Of a DNA stretch of 64,000 nt, positions 32,650 to 43,600 are shown one piece after another. Location: contig NC_030387.2 in the NCBI RefSeq assembly GCF_001625215.2, positions 35,549,606 to 35,613,605 on the forward strand. The letters are read 5' to 3'. The stretch's first letter is position 1; each line of letters starts with the position of its first letter. The notes below the pieces were generated by a model. It searched no databases and was not told where the DNA came from. It saw nothing but the letters and a program-made list of their open reading frames with translations. The translations under genes and the position numbers were made by a program. Source of the stretch: Daucus carota subsp. sativus. Taxonomy: Eukaryota > Streptophyta > Magnoliopsida > Apiales > Apiaceae.

Positions 32650-33535
32650 AGTCACAGTTTAAAATATTTCTGTAGGTAATTTTTATTTATTAAAAATATA
32701 AGCCTTATAAAAAGTTTAACAAGAAATTATATAAATATTCAATTTCTAACATGTCTTCAATTTGTTTAAGAAATAATTAATATATTCAAATAAAATAATC
32801 TATATAACAAAGACACATAATTAAACATATAAGATAAAAATAAAAAGAATTTAGATATAAATATATTTATATATTATACTAATTAATTTATATAATCTTT
32901 ATAAGTATCTCTATATTTAATTTTAACATTATTTTTAATTTAAATACATATATAATAAAAGAGGGGTAACAAATTATTATATAAACATTGCATTACACGA
33001 ATGAGGAGTAAAAGGACATTAAGGTGGTGTTTGGTTCATGATTAATGAACGCGGTTAACAGAATCGGAATCAATCCCATACATATGTGTTTGGATTAGTT
33101 ATTTGAAGTTATGGACCGCAGTCGTGGTTAAATCATATCTTCTCATTCTTTGGTTTCCATATCATTCTCGTTAACCCCTATTTCCATTCCCGATTCAATC
33201 ACAACCTTAATCTAAAATCCGTTACGGAGTCGTAAGATTTAATTGCGAGTATATTAAATGTCCACGGTATGATCTCACGAGTGAATGAATGTGATTTGAT
33301 GAGTGAAAACCCTTCTAAGTGGTTGGGAAAACTTTTAATTTATATTTCATTAACTCCTTTCTCTTTTGCTATATACTTAAAAAATTGACGCGCACATGAA
33401 AATATGGAAAGTACAACGAATTGGTTTGACTGATGTCGAAAAGAAGAATGTAAAGTCGATTCCTTCACCTGCTCTTATTACTCCCGCATTGGCGTCACCG
33501 GAACACAGCAACCATTTCCGATTGCTCAATAAAAA
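32650..33535. other. AT-rich spacer and CRK-B leader
   Basis: The part from about 33385 to 33535 matches 40470-40617 upstream of CRK-C (shared blocks GTCGATTCCTTCACCTGCTC and CATTTCCGATTGCT). This is the duplicated promoter/leader. Earlier sequence is very AT-rich. A possible MITE end (GTGTTTGGTTCATG) lies near 33027. Confidence 0.45.
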
Positions 33536-36500
33536 ATGGGGATATTTATTTCCAAACCTCACCCTACTCCAGTCAACGCCCCTATAAGCTCCAATCCCAC
33601 GCGCAAGGGCCTTCTGAAGGCTTCTTGGGCTAGATGGCAGGGCTCGGTGAGGCCTGTTGATGTGGATAGGGGTTCCGGATTGAATAAGAATTTCGGGTTT
33701 TTGAAGAATTTTGAGTGCAAGTATGAGATTGTGGATGAAGTTTGGAGAGGGAATTTTAGCTATACTTGCAGAGCTCAGTGTAAGAAAGGCAAGTTTAAGG
33801 GGCTTGATGTTGCGGTCAAGATCATTCCCAAAGCAAAGGTTAGGGAATTTTGCTAATTACTCGAGCATGTCTTTTTTTATCAAGCGTAAAAAACATATAT
33901 TTAACATTATTTTTTTATTTTATTTGATATAAGAAGATCAAATTTATATTTTTACTTAGAAAAAGAAATTTGAAAAACAAAATGCAGAAATATGATTTAT
34001 TTTTTTTTGCATCTGGGATTAATGTAAAAAATCAAAGTGTTTATTCTTTCCGTCTCATCTAATTTTATATCGTTGTTTTACGTACTTTATATATTATAAA
34101 TTTTCTATATAATATAGTTTTATAATTTAATTTTTTAAAACTTTTCTCTAAATAAAAATTTAATTTTTGTTTTGTTCAAAAAAAATATATTTTTTATTAA
34201 GAAGAAAAAAATTAAAATAATCTATGAAACTAAGAGCTGTAAAATGCGTTCAGAGCTCTCCGACTCAAACATATACAACTCACTTTCACAGCATCTTTTT
34301 GATCCTTCTGTTCTCTGTAATAATATTTTTTCACTGTAGATGACAACTGCCATAGCCATCAGCGATGTCAGAAGGGAGGTGAAAATTTTAAGAGCTTTGA
34401 CAGGGCACCACAATACAGTAGAATTTCATGAAGCATATGAAGATCATACGAATGTCTATGTTGTGATGGAGTAAGATATCTTATATCATTAACTGGTCTT
34501 GAAATTTAGGGTAATTGTAGGTTATTAAATTCTGATTTTCATAATGCTTTTTGTGCCAACGTTTAACTAGTGATATATAAGTTGGATTATTGTTTGTTTA
34601 TCTTGGATATCATTTTCACTTTTCTTGTCGAGCAAATTTTAAGATTGAAAATGCAATACTCCCTGAGCTCACACCCCAGAAGAATATGTTAAAGGGAAAA
34701 AGTAGAAATAAAAGGGTAATATGAAAATGTAACTAATTGCTGCTACAAATGCATCACAAGATTGCGCCAAGTACATTTTCGATACAAATGTATAATGTTA
34801 TTTTTACTTCGTGAACCATAAGTTTTACATGAGACGGACTTTATAGATATGTGATACATCTTTTTGGGGACAATCTTGTTTTTAAAAGCCAACCTTTGAG
34901 AACAGCGTGGAAGTCTAGTTATCAGTTTTTTAAATCTCTGAGATGCAAATCTTAGTATTTTAAACTTTTTTCGTATCTATTTCAGGTTATGTGAAGGTGG
35001 TGCCCTTTTGGATAGAATTCTTTCAAGGTATTTCCATTGCTGTAAGAAATATTGATGAAGTCTGTACTCGACCTGTGGAGCAAAAGGAGCTTTAAAATAC
35101 AAAAGAATTCCTTAGCAATTTAGCTTATATGAAAGAGTTGACGAGCTGTATCTTTGTTGTGCAGAGGCGGAAAATACACGGAAGATGATGCAAAGGCCGT
35201 TCTGATACAAATATTGAATGTTGTTGCATTCTGTCATTTGCAAGGGGTGGTGCACCTAGATCTTAAGCTTGAGGTGAGATATCTTCTTGTTTGATGATGC
35301 CAAATGAGCCGCACTTAATTATATCTGCAATGATAATCTAATATGATCTGAAGTACCATGTGAAGAGTTTGTGACTGCTGTATTATAAGTTCTATATATT
35401 GGTTTAGGACATCTGCCCTGTCCTGATTTGTATATTCTATTTGTTCATGGGAGGTTTTCACTTCTATAAAGTATCATTGCAGAATTTTCAACAAACAATT
35501 TTTCTTATAATTGATGTCCATCTCTTTATGCCCTTCATACATCTGGTTTGTCTGTGCCCATAAACAATTACTGATTAGCTAATTACTGGAACAGAATTTT
35601 TTGTTTAAACTAAAGGATGAGGACCCACAACTGAAGGTTATTGATTTTAGATTGTCAGATTATGTGAAGCCAGGTTTGTCACAGTTCCCTTCTTTTTCTG
35701 TCATACTTAAAAATCAGTTTTTCAGTATTGCAAGTGTCTTGCAGATGAAATGTCAAATGCTATTGCGGGCACTCCATACTATATGGCTCCAGAAGTTTTA
35801 CATGGATCTCACAATAATGAGGCTGATGTCTGGAGTATTGGTGTGATATCATATATCCTATTATGTGGCAGCCGTCCATTCTGGGCTCGAACTCTCTCTG
35901 GGATCTTTGAAGCTGTTCTAAAAGCTGATCTTAGTTTTGATGAACCATCCTGGACTTCTGTATCTTCCGAGGCTAAAGACTTTGTCAAGCGTCTATTGAA
36001 TAAAGATCCACGAAAAAGAATGTCCGCTGCTCAAGCCCTGTGTAAGTGTCTCATATTTTACTTGCTGAATTCTTAGCCTTCCACTACAACTCTACATGAA
36101 ACAGAGCTATTTCCCACCGGCCACCACCAAAATGATTGTAATTAAGGTAAATAAACAGTCTGTCAGGAACAAGCTGACGACTACAGGGGATTGTGCCCGG
36201 AAAAGTGTGGTTGGAAAAGACCCTGTTTCTTGTAGTGTTCTGTTGTCAATGTTTTTTAAAGTGTTCTAAAGGTTTCTACTGCAGGTCATTCATGGATCAA
36301 GAATAGTCATGACATAAAGTTTCCACTGGACATATTGGTTTTGAAACTTATGAGAGTTTATATGCGTTCATCTCCTCTTCGAAAAGCAGCTTTATGGGTG
36401 TGTACATGTTGCAATTTGTGGAAATCATTCTCTTCTGATTTGTACATGTTTTTTTCACCTCTTTCAGGAAAGATTATTAAATCTTCTGTGAGTCATGAAA

Positions 36501-37915
36501 TGAAACTTTTGTCATTTAAGATTTGAGATAGAAGTAGTTATAAGAGTGTCTTAGGCCAAGAAAAAGAATAAAAATGTTTCATTTTGTTTAAATATTATAT
36601 ACTCCATATTTCCTAAAGGATTGCATTTAATGCTCTTCACTGGAATATTATGTTATGTGGTTTTTAGTGTGAAATAACTCTCGATGTTTACAAAATTCTT
36701 GCACTTCTAGAAGTGCATTCCCATCTGTGCAGAGATAATCTTGCCCGTCTTTTCTGGCACAAAGTATTCACTCTTTATAGTGTTAAAATTGAATCTTGAT
36801 GCTAAAGTGCATGCATGAAACATTTTTCTTTGTTGCTCAGTTTGATACCATTTGCTTCAAGTATAACATGTCAAATGTACAGGTGCATTTATTCGGAAAT
36901 TACATATATTGTTTCTTTGTACTAACTTTTGTTGTTTGTAATGGACAATATTATCCTATTGAAAAAGTAACAAATAATAGGAGAATACGAAAGCATTTTA
37001 ACAGTCTGGTGGACTGGCTATAACTTCTAGAAAAAATGTTTATTGCTTGCTTATTTCCAAGTCCATGTATTTGATGCCAAAGCAACTAATTTATTAGAAC
37101 ATGTTAGCAGGGCATTACTAAAATAATTATAATACTTTACAAAATTGGCAGGCTTTATCCAAGACATTGACAGTTGATGAGCTATTTTATTTGAAGGAGC
37201 AATTTATGTTGTTGGGACCAAACAAAAATGGAACTATAAGCTTAGAAAGCATCAAACAAGTCAGTTTGTTGCACTATATTGTAATCTTGTTATGACCTCT
37301 ACTTAAATGTTCCTTAAATCCTCTACTATGTGACCAGACCTTGATGAGAAATTCAACTGATGCCATGAAAGATTCTCGTGTGCATGATCTTTTGGTACAG
37401 GTATGTCCTTCATTATTGCGGAAAGTGAACTCTCTTCAACTTTGTTGAGAGTACCACATATATGAGACATATTTGATGGAGCATCTGTCATTATTTATTT
37501 TCTGGCAATAAACATGAACCTCCAACTCCATTATCTTTTCAGTTCAATGCGCTTCAATTTAGATGGATGAATTTTGAGGAATTCTGTGCAGCAGCTTTGA
37601 ACGTTCATCAGCTGATGGCACTGGACCAATGGGAGCAACAGGCTCGTTGCGCCTATGAACTATTTGAGAAAGACGGTAACAGGGCTATAATGATTGAGGA
37701 ATTGGCTTATGTAAGTGCCTTCCTTTTAGGCAATATGCCAGATTCACTAAAGCGGGACAATTTGTATGCCTGATGAGTTTTTCACCAGCCTCATTTACAT
37801 TTTTTTTTTTAAAATATTGTTTCAGGAGCTAGGCCTTGGCCCCTCTATCCCTGCTCCTGCTGTACTGAATGACTTCATCAGGCACACATATGGAAAGCTT
37901 AGTTTTGCTGGTTAG
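33536..37915 (+). CDS. CRK-B: CDPK-related kinase copy with degenerate active-site motifs and early stop (500 aa)
   Basis: Exons 33536-33838, 34340-34470, 34986-35027, 35165-35273, 35595-35673, 35745-36041, 36285-36397, 37152-37259, 37338-37400, 37543-37710 and 37826-37915 match CRK-A exon for exon from exon 2, in frame, with intact splice sites. The N-terminus MGIFISK keeps the myristoylation signal but has a much shorter variable region. Conserved kinase positions are altered: glycine loop WRGNFS (normally GRGHFG), HLDLKLE (HRDLKPE) and DFR (DFG). Lys95 and the catalytic Asp191 remain. Strong phosphotransfer is therefore unlikely. The last exon ends at TAG where CRK-A and C read Tyr, removing about 19-20 C-terminal residues. 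A 544-bp insertion follows. An open frame this long with these changes fits either an expressed pseudokinase or a young pseudogene. Confidence 0.75.
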
Positions 37916-37935
37916 GTAAACCTGTTGCACGGGGC

Positions 37936-38479
37936 TCCCCCCCTCTCCCTCTCCCTCTCTCCCTCCCTCCGAAGTATTTGCGAACAGTGAAACTTGCATC
38001 TACCAGTTTTAATATGTTCAAGGTATACCCATCCTGGGTTGTTGAATTATGATAGCATATCTAATTCATAGAAATCATTTTATGCTTTTCCGCTTCTAAT
38101 TTTAAAGTTGTATAGATTTTTTTTAGACAGTTAGTTCTTGTCTGGTTGCCATTTTTTATTAGTTGTTTTGATGGTCATTATAATATATTTAATTATGTTT
38201 TCAATTGTTTTGTTCTTCAGTTATATTATTAAGTTTTTATGTGTCTAACTAAAGGATTTCTTTTTTATTAGATTTCTTTTTTTAGATTAACTGATATTTC
38301 TACATTATTTTATTTCCTCCCTATTTTTGATATACACGCTCTTTTGTTTTTGCTTTTTATTAGATTTATTATCATTTATTACTTTAGTTAAATATATCTC
38401 TATACATATGATTTTCTTATATGTTGATTTATTTTTTGTTTTTATTTTCTTAGAATACTTTGAAAGCTAGTTGTTATCT
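37936..38479. repeat. Unclassified insertion in the former last exon of CRK-B
   Basis: Compared with CRK-C, 544 bp of foreign sequence separates two similar 20-bp copies of the same exon segment (37916-37935 and 38480-38499, 17 of 20 identical, both containing TGCACGGGGC). The insert begins with a CT-rich run (CTCCCTCTCCCTCTCTCCC) and continues T-rich. It has no obvious terminal inverted repeats or poly-A tail. It could be a retroposed fragment with a long target duplication, or a filler-DNA repair event. Confidence 0.5.
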
Positions 38480-39203
38480 GTGAAACTGGTGCACGGGGCG
38501 TCTACTTGAGCCATTGCCGAAGCTCAAGAACACTAAGCCATCCCCCCTCAAATTTCTCTATTTTATTTGCCCTCTTGTTAATACATATGTAACATCTGAA
38601 ATAATGCCGTCTTAAAAGTTGTACCTCTTAAAATACATGTTCTCACTTTGACATACAAAGACATACATATGCTTTTCCCAGTCATTTTACTCCTATCTCA
38701 GCCGGTATTCTCAAAAATTTCGATTAATTGTTAGAAAATATTTTACCGATTTATTGATTACATTCTGATTTGACTAAAATGATTTATCAAAAATATATAT
38801 GATAAATTCTGAATCGGTGGGTTAATTCCGATTCCTATTTTTATTCCCACCTAATTACTGTGACATCCAGTTACAGAAAATATGAGGGAGAATTTTCAAA
38901 GAATGAAGCAATTTGTGTTTGTATTTAAATAATTTATTAAACATTCTGTGCACCTCCATTAGATTTAAAAAAAATGTAATAAAGGATGCAACAACAGTTG
39001 ATCAACAATTTAGTCATCTCAGTTGGCACATTATGACATTATGTTATACATCTCACTAAATAGTCAGTGACCACAAATACAGTTCTAACAATCTCTCGCT
39101 GAAAACTCAAAACAGAGAAACAAAATTTTCGTTATTGTATATGTCCCCCCTTAAACCCAATCTGAATGAACCAATCACCACACCCCAAACTTATTTGCAG
39201 GAG
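38480..39203 (+). other. Remnant of CRK-B exon 11 plus duplicated 3' flank
   Basis: 38480-38537 is homologous to the end of CRK coding sequence (GTGAAACTGGTGCACGGGGC through GCTCAAGAACACTAAG), separated from the gene by the insertion. From there to about 39203 it runs parallel to 46122-46798, including the sequence just beyond the DUF547 gene's stop. No independent gene. Confidence 0.7.
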
Positions 39204-39365
39204 AAGTTTTGTAAGTTGTCAATAATTTGTCTGAGTGCTTCTTCAGACTTCAAGCAGTAGTTGTTTTTAGCCCTTCAGGCCACTAATTTTCTCATGACTT
39301 GCAGAGGACTCATTCATCACAGTATTAGTGAGCTTCTGCAGAACAGACTCGATTCATATGTGATT
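39204..39365 (-). pseudogene. Duplicated fragment with possible coding remnant, copy 2
   Basis: Second copy of the 27650-27823 segment, differing by a few substitutions and a 7-bp insertion. On the minus strand it keeps the IESVLQKLTNT-like reading to the same stop. The source gene is unknown. 39366-39580 has no counterpart in copy 1 and no recognised content. Confidence 0.35.
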
Positions 39366-39622
39366 CAGACAACATAGCTGGGGAGATGCAATGCTCATTC
39401 GAATTTGTAAAAAAATGACAAAGCCACGCTCGATCCACATGAACCATTATCGATTTTGCTTTTTCTCGTTTAGTAGTGTTTTAGTTGCCATATACCAGCA
39501 ACAATTGTATGGGTCATGGCTTCAACCATATTTGTAGTCCGAGCCGGGAGGCTAACTCTGGCTCAAACCGGGCTAAATCATTAAAAGTAAAATTTTATAA
39601 TATAAATATAAAAATTTAACTA

Positions 39623-40196
39623 CTCTCTCCGTCCCACTCATTTTTATACAGTTTCCTTTTTGGGACGTCTCATCATTTCTATACATTCCAAATATAGTAA
39701 CTTTTTATAATATAAAACACTACTACACCCACTACATTCTTCCACTATCTCCATTCTATAATAATATAAACACTATTACACCCACTATTTTCCTCCACTA
39801 TCTCAAATCTATCATTAAATATAAATGGGTCCCACCACTTTACTCACTTTTCATCTCAATTTACTCACTTTTTACACTTTTTCTTGGTCTCCGTGTCCAA
39901 ACCAAACGTATACTCCCTCCATCCCATTTTAAGTGTCCTGTTTGACTTTTGAATGGTCAAATTGACCAAATTTTGACTGAGATTTACACACATAATATAA
40001 TTTTTAAAAGTAAAACAAATTATGTCATTATAAAGTACATACAATATACTATAAAATGCAATTTTTAGTTTTTTTAAAATAATAACTTATTTGTTCTTTA
40101 TGCTTGGTCAAAAATTGGTCAATTTGACCGTTCAAAGTCAAAACAAGACACTTAAAATGGGATGGAGGGAGTATAATCTACCGGGACGGAGGGAGT
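39623..40196. mobile_element. Outer Stowaway-like MITE, interrupted
   Basis: The left end CTCTCTCCGTCCCACTC and complementary right end CTCCCTCCGTCCCGG are flanked by TA (39621-39622 and 40197-40198). Unit 1 has the corresponding unoccupied TA at 27868-27869. A second MITE lies inside it. Confidence 0.8.
39913..40172. mobile_element. Inner Stowaway-like MITE nested in the outer one, 260 bp
   Basis: Termini CTCCCTCCATCCCATTTTAA on both strands, with inverted similarity continuing through GTGTC.TGTTTGAC and the TCAAATTGACC / GGTCAATTTGA pair. Flanked by TA at 39911-39912 and 40173-40174. It is a different subfamily from 5699-5934, which has CCCAAATTAG in that position. Confidence 0.85.
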
Positions 40197-40617
40197 ACAT
40201 ACATTGATTTCTTCCACTCACTTTGGCCCGCCATTTACTCACTTTTCAGATTAAAAGATATATTTTGTCTAAATACATACAAAAGATCCATAATTTAGTA
40301 TACATTTAGTCCAAATTTAAAATACAATTTTCAAATTTTAAAAATAATAAATAAATAATTTATAATATTTATTTAAAAATTAGTCAATTTGCCTGTTTCA
40401 AAACAAAAATGGATTTGGAAAGGGGACCGTCCGAGTATAAAGTAACCGTTGAAGTCTTCATTTCTTTTGCTGTGATTAAAAAATTGACTCGCATGGCATA
40501 TTTTCTATGGAAAGTACAGCGAATTAGTTTGACTGATGTCGGAAAGTACGTAAAGTCGATTCCTTCACCTGCTCTTATTACTCTCACACACCACCATTTC
40601 CGATTGCTTAATCAAAA

Positions 40618-43600
40618 ATGGGGATATTCATTTCCAAACCTCATTCATCCGATCCCTGTGACGCTATTCCAGTCACCGCCACCACAAGCTCTAATTCCAC
40701 GGCCAAGGGGCTTCTCAAGGCCTTTTGGGCTGGATGGCAGGGCTCGGTGAGGCCTGTTGATGTGGATGGAGGTGCCGGATTGGAAAAGACTTTCGGGTTT
40801 TCGAAGAATTTTGGGAGTAAGTATGAGATTGAGGATGAAGTTGGGAGAGGGTATTTTAGCTATACTTGCAAAGCTAAGTGTAAGAAAGGCAAGTTTAAGG
40901 GGCTTGATGTTGCGGTTAAGGTCATTCCCAAAGCAAAGGTTAGGGAATTTTGCCAAGTACTCTCTCTGTTCCTGAATAATATTGTGACTTTTGCATGCAT
41001 TTTGAGCCATAAAAATAACATATTTCAGAACATTGTTTTTCAAAAAAACTTTAAAATAAAATTTAACATATATATTTTTATTCAGATTTTTTTTTGAAAA
41101 CTAAGACGTAGAATTATGTTTTTTTTAATCTTAAATTACGTGCAAAAGTCAAAACGATTATTATTTTGGGACTGATGAAATATTATTATGTTGTTTTGTT
41201 TGAGTTCGATTGTTGAGGAATTTTGATTATTGTTGTGTGTAGTCTGCATAATTTTATTTAGCCCTGCCACAGGCCGACAGTAATAAATTAGAACCATATG
41301 CAACATCTTGAAATTGGTTTTCCTAACTAACAGTTTGAATCTGAGTTTTATTTCGTATATAATAATATTATCATCATAAAATAGTTAACATTTAAGGGTC
41401 TTGGATGGCTGGGGACTTGTTAAGTATCATACTATTTTTTGGTCGTTCAATGAAGTCAGGATTATAACAAATTTTTTAATACTTCCAGCGTATTTTAACC
41501 GTTGGACGGGGAAAATGACCCCGCTCAGCGCTGGATGAGGCCCCGTCTAGCGGTTAAAAAGTGCTGGACGTGTTAAAAAAATGTTATTATCTGACCGCTG
41601 AATATTCCTCCAATGGCCCAAAAATAGTATGCTACCTAGCAAGTCCCTAGGCATCGATAGCCAGAGACCCGTACCCAACATTTAATAAAATTTCAGAAAA
41701 CAGGAAAAACATTAATCTAATGTTCACTTCCCATAATTAAATTTGAATGTTTTTGTCGGGCCAAAACTGTAACTTAGGAAAACCAATTTCAAGATGTTGC
41801 CTATGGTTTTGTCATATTGCATAACTATTTACTTAAAAGATTGTTTATTGTTTTCTTAGGGTGGAATGAACATATATCGGCAGGGTGATGTAGGTTGATA
41901 CTTTTATATAATATCTGTGAGAACAATATCATTATTTTACGGTTATCATTTTGCTTCTTGATCAGATAGAATATGTAGAACTGTCACAGAACATGTTTCA
42001 TTGTATCTCTAATGCCAGTAGCTGTAAAAGTAAGATCTCTTTCTCGGTAATGTTGTACATTAAATTGTCTGACATGCTCAGGCATTAATTCTTCACTTTC
42101 ACGGCATCTTTTTGATCCTTGTACGTGTTGTTCTCTGTAATTGATTTTTTTCACTGTAGATGACAACTGCCATAGCCATCAGGGATGTCAGAAGGGAGGT
42201 GAAAATTTTAAGAGCTTTGACAGGGCATCACAATATAGTAGAATTTTATGAAGCATATGAAGATCATACGAATGTCTATGTTGTGATGGAGTAAGATATC
42301 TTATATCATTAACTGGTATTGAAATTTAGGCTAATTGTAGGTTATTAAATTCTGATTTTCATAATGCTTTTTGTGCTAACGCCCTTATAAAAGTACGTTT
42401 AACTAGTGATATATAAGTTGGATTATTGTTTGTTTATCTTGGACATCATTTTCACTTTTTTTGTCAAGCAAATTTTAAGACTGAGAATGCAATACTCCCT
42501 GAGCTCACCCCAGAAGAAAATGTTGAAGGGAAAAAGTAGAAATAAAAGGATAATATGAAAATGTAACTAATTGCTGCTACAAATGCCTCAGAAGATTGCG
42601 CCAAGTACATTTTCGATACAAATGTATAATGATATTTTTACCTCGTGAACCATAAGTTTTACATGAGACAGACTTTATAGATATGTGAAACATCTTTTTG
42701 GGGACAAACTTGTTTTTCTAAGCCAACCTTTGAGAACAGCGTGGAAGTTTAGTTATCAGTTTTTTAAATCTCTGAGATGCAAATCTTAGTATTTACACAT
42801 TTTTTCATCATATCTATTATCAGGTTATGTGAAGGTGGTGACCTTTTGGATAGAATTCTTTCGAGGTATTTCCATCGCTGTAAGCTATATTCATGAAGTC
42901 TGTACTAGACCTGTGGAGCAAAAGGAGTTTTAAAAAGCAAAAGAATTCCTTAGCAATTTAGGTTATATGAAAGATTTGACAAGCTGTATCTTTGTTGTGC
43001 AGAGGCGGAAAATTCACGGAAGATGATGCAAAGGCTGTTATGATACAAATATTGAATGTTGTTGCATTCTGTCATTTGCAAGGGGTGGTCCACCGAGATC
43101 TTAAGCCAGAGGTGAGATATCTTCTTGTTTGATGATGCCAAATGAGCAGCACTTAATTACATCTGTTATGATAATCTAATATGATCTCAAGTACCATGTG
43201 AAGAGTTTGTGACTGCTGTATTATAGGTTCTATATATTGGTTTAGGACATCTGCTCTGTCCTGGTTTGTATATTCTATTTGTTCATCGGAGGTTTTCACT
43301 TATATAAATTATCATTGCAGAATTTTCAACAAACAAAATTTCTTATAATTGATGTCCATCTGTTTATGCCCTTCATACATCTGGTTTGTCTGTGCCCTTA
43401 AATTATTACTGATTACCTGATTTCTGGAACAGAATTTTTTGTTAAAACTAAAGGACGAGGACTCACAACTGAAGGCTATTGATTTTGGATTGTCAGATTA
43501 TGTGAAGCCAGGTTTGTCACAGTTCCCTTCTTTTTCTGTCATACTTAAAAATCAGTTTTTTAATATTGCAAGTGTCTTGCAGATGAAAGGCTAAATGATA

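Larger units (their letters stand above)
27650..39206 (+). repeat. Tandem duplication unit 1 (contains NLR and CRK-B)
   Basis: The left end matches 39204 onward, and the right end (about 38480-39206) matches 46060-46798, including the 3' flank of the DUF547 gene. CRK-B in this unit and CRK-C in unit 2 are alike in introns as well as exons. The unit carries a stretch of about 5 kb (roughly 28.0-33.4 kb, with the NLR) that has no counterpart in unit 2. Confidence 0.75.

Noticed and set aside
31980-33380. GAATGGAATG-rich stretch as a centromeric-type satellite
   Set aside because: The motif is irregular and confined to two MITEs with TTA-flanked ends; no tandem period was found.
37913-38479. 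CRK-B insertion as a newly created intron restoring the C-terminus
   Set aside because: Although AG|GTAAAC looks like a donor, the TAG would stay in the exon and still end translation.
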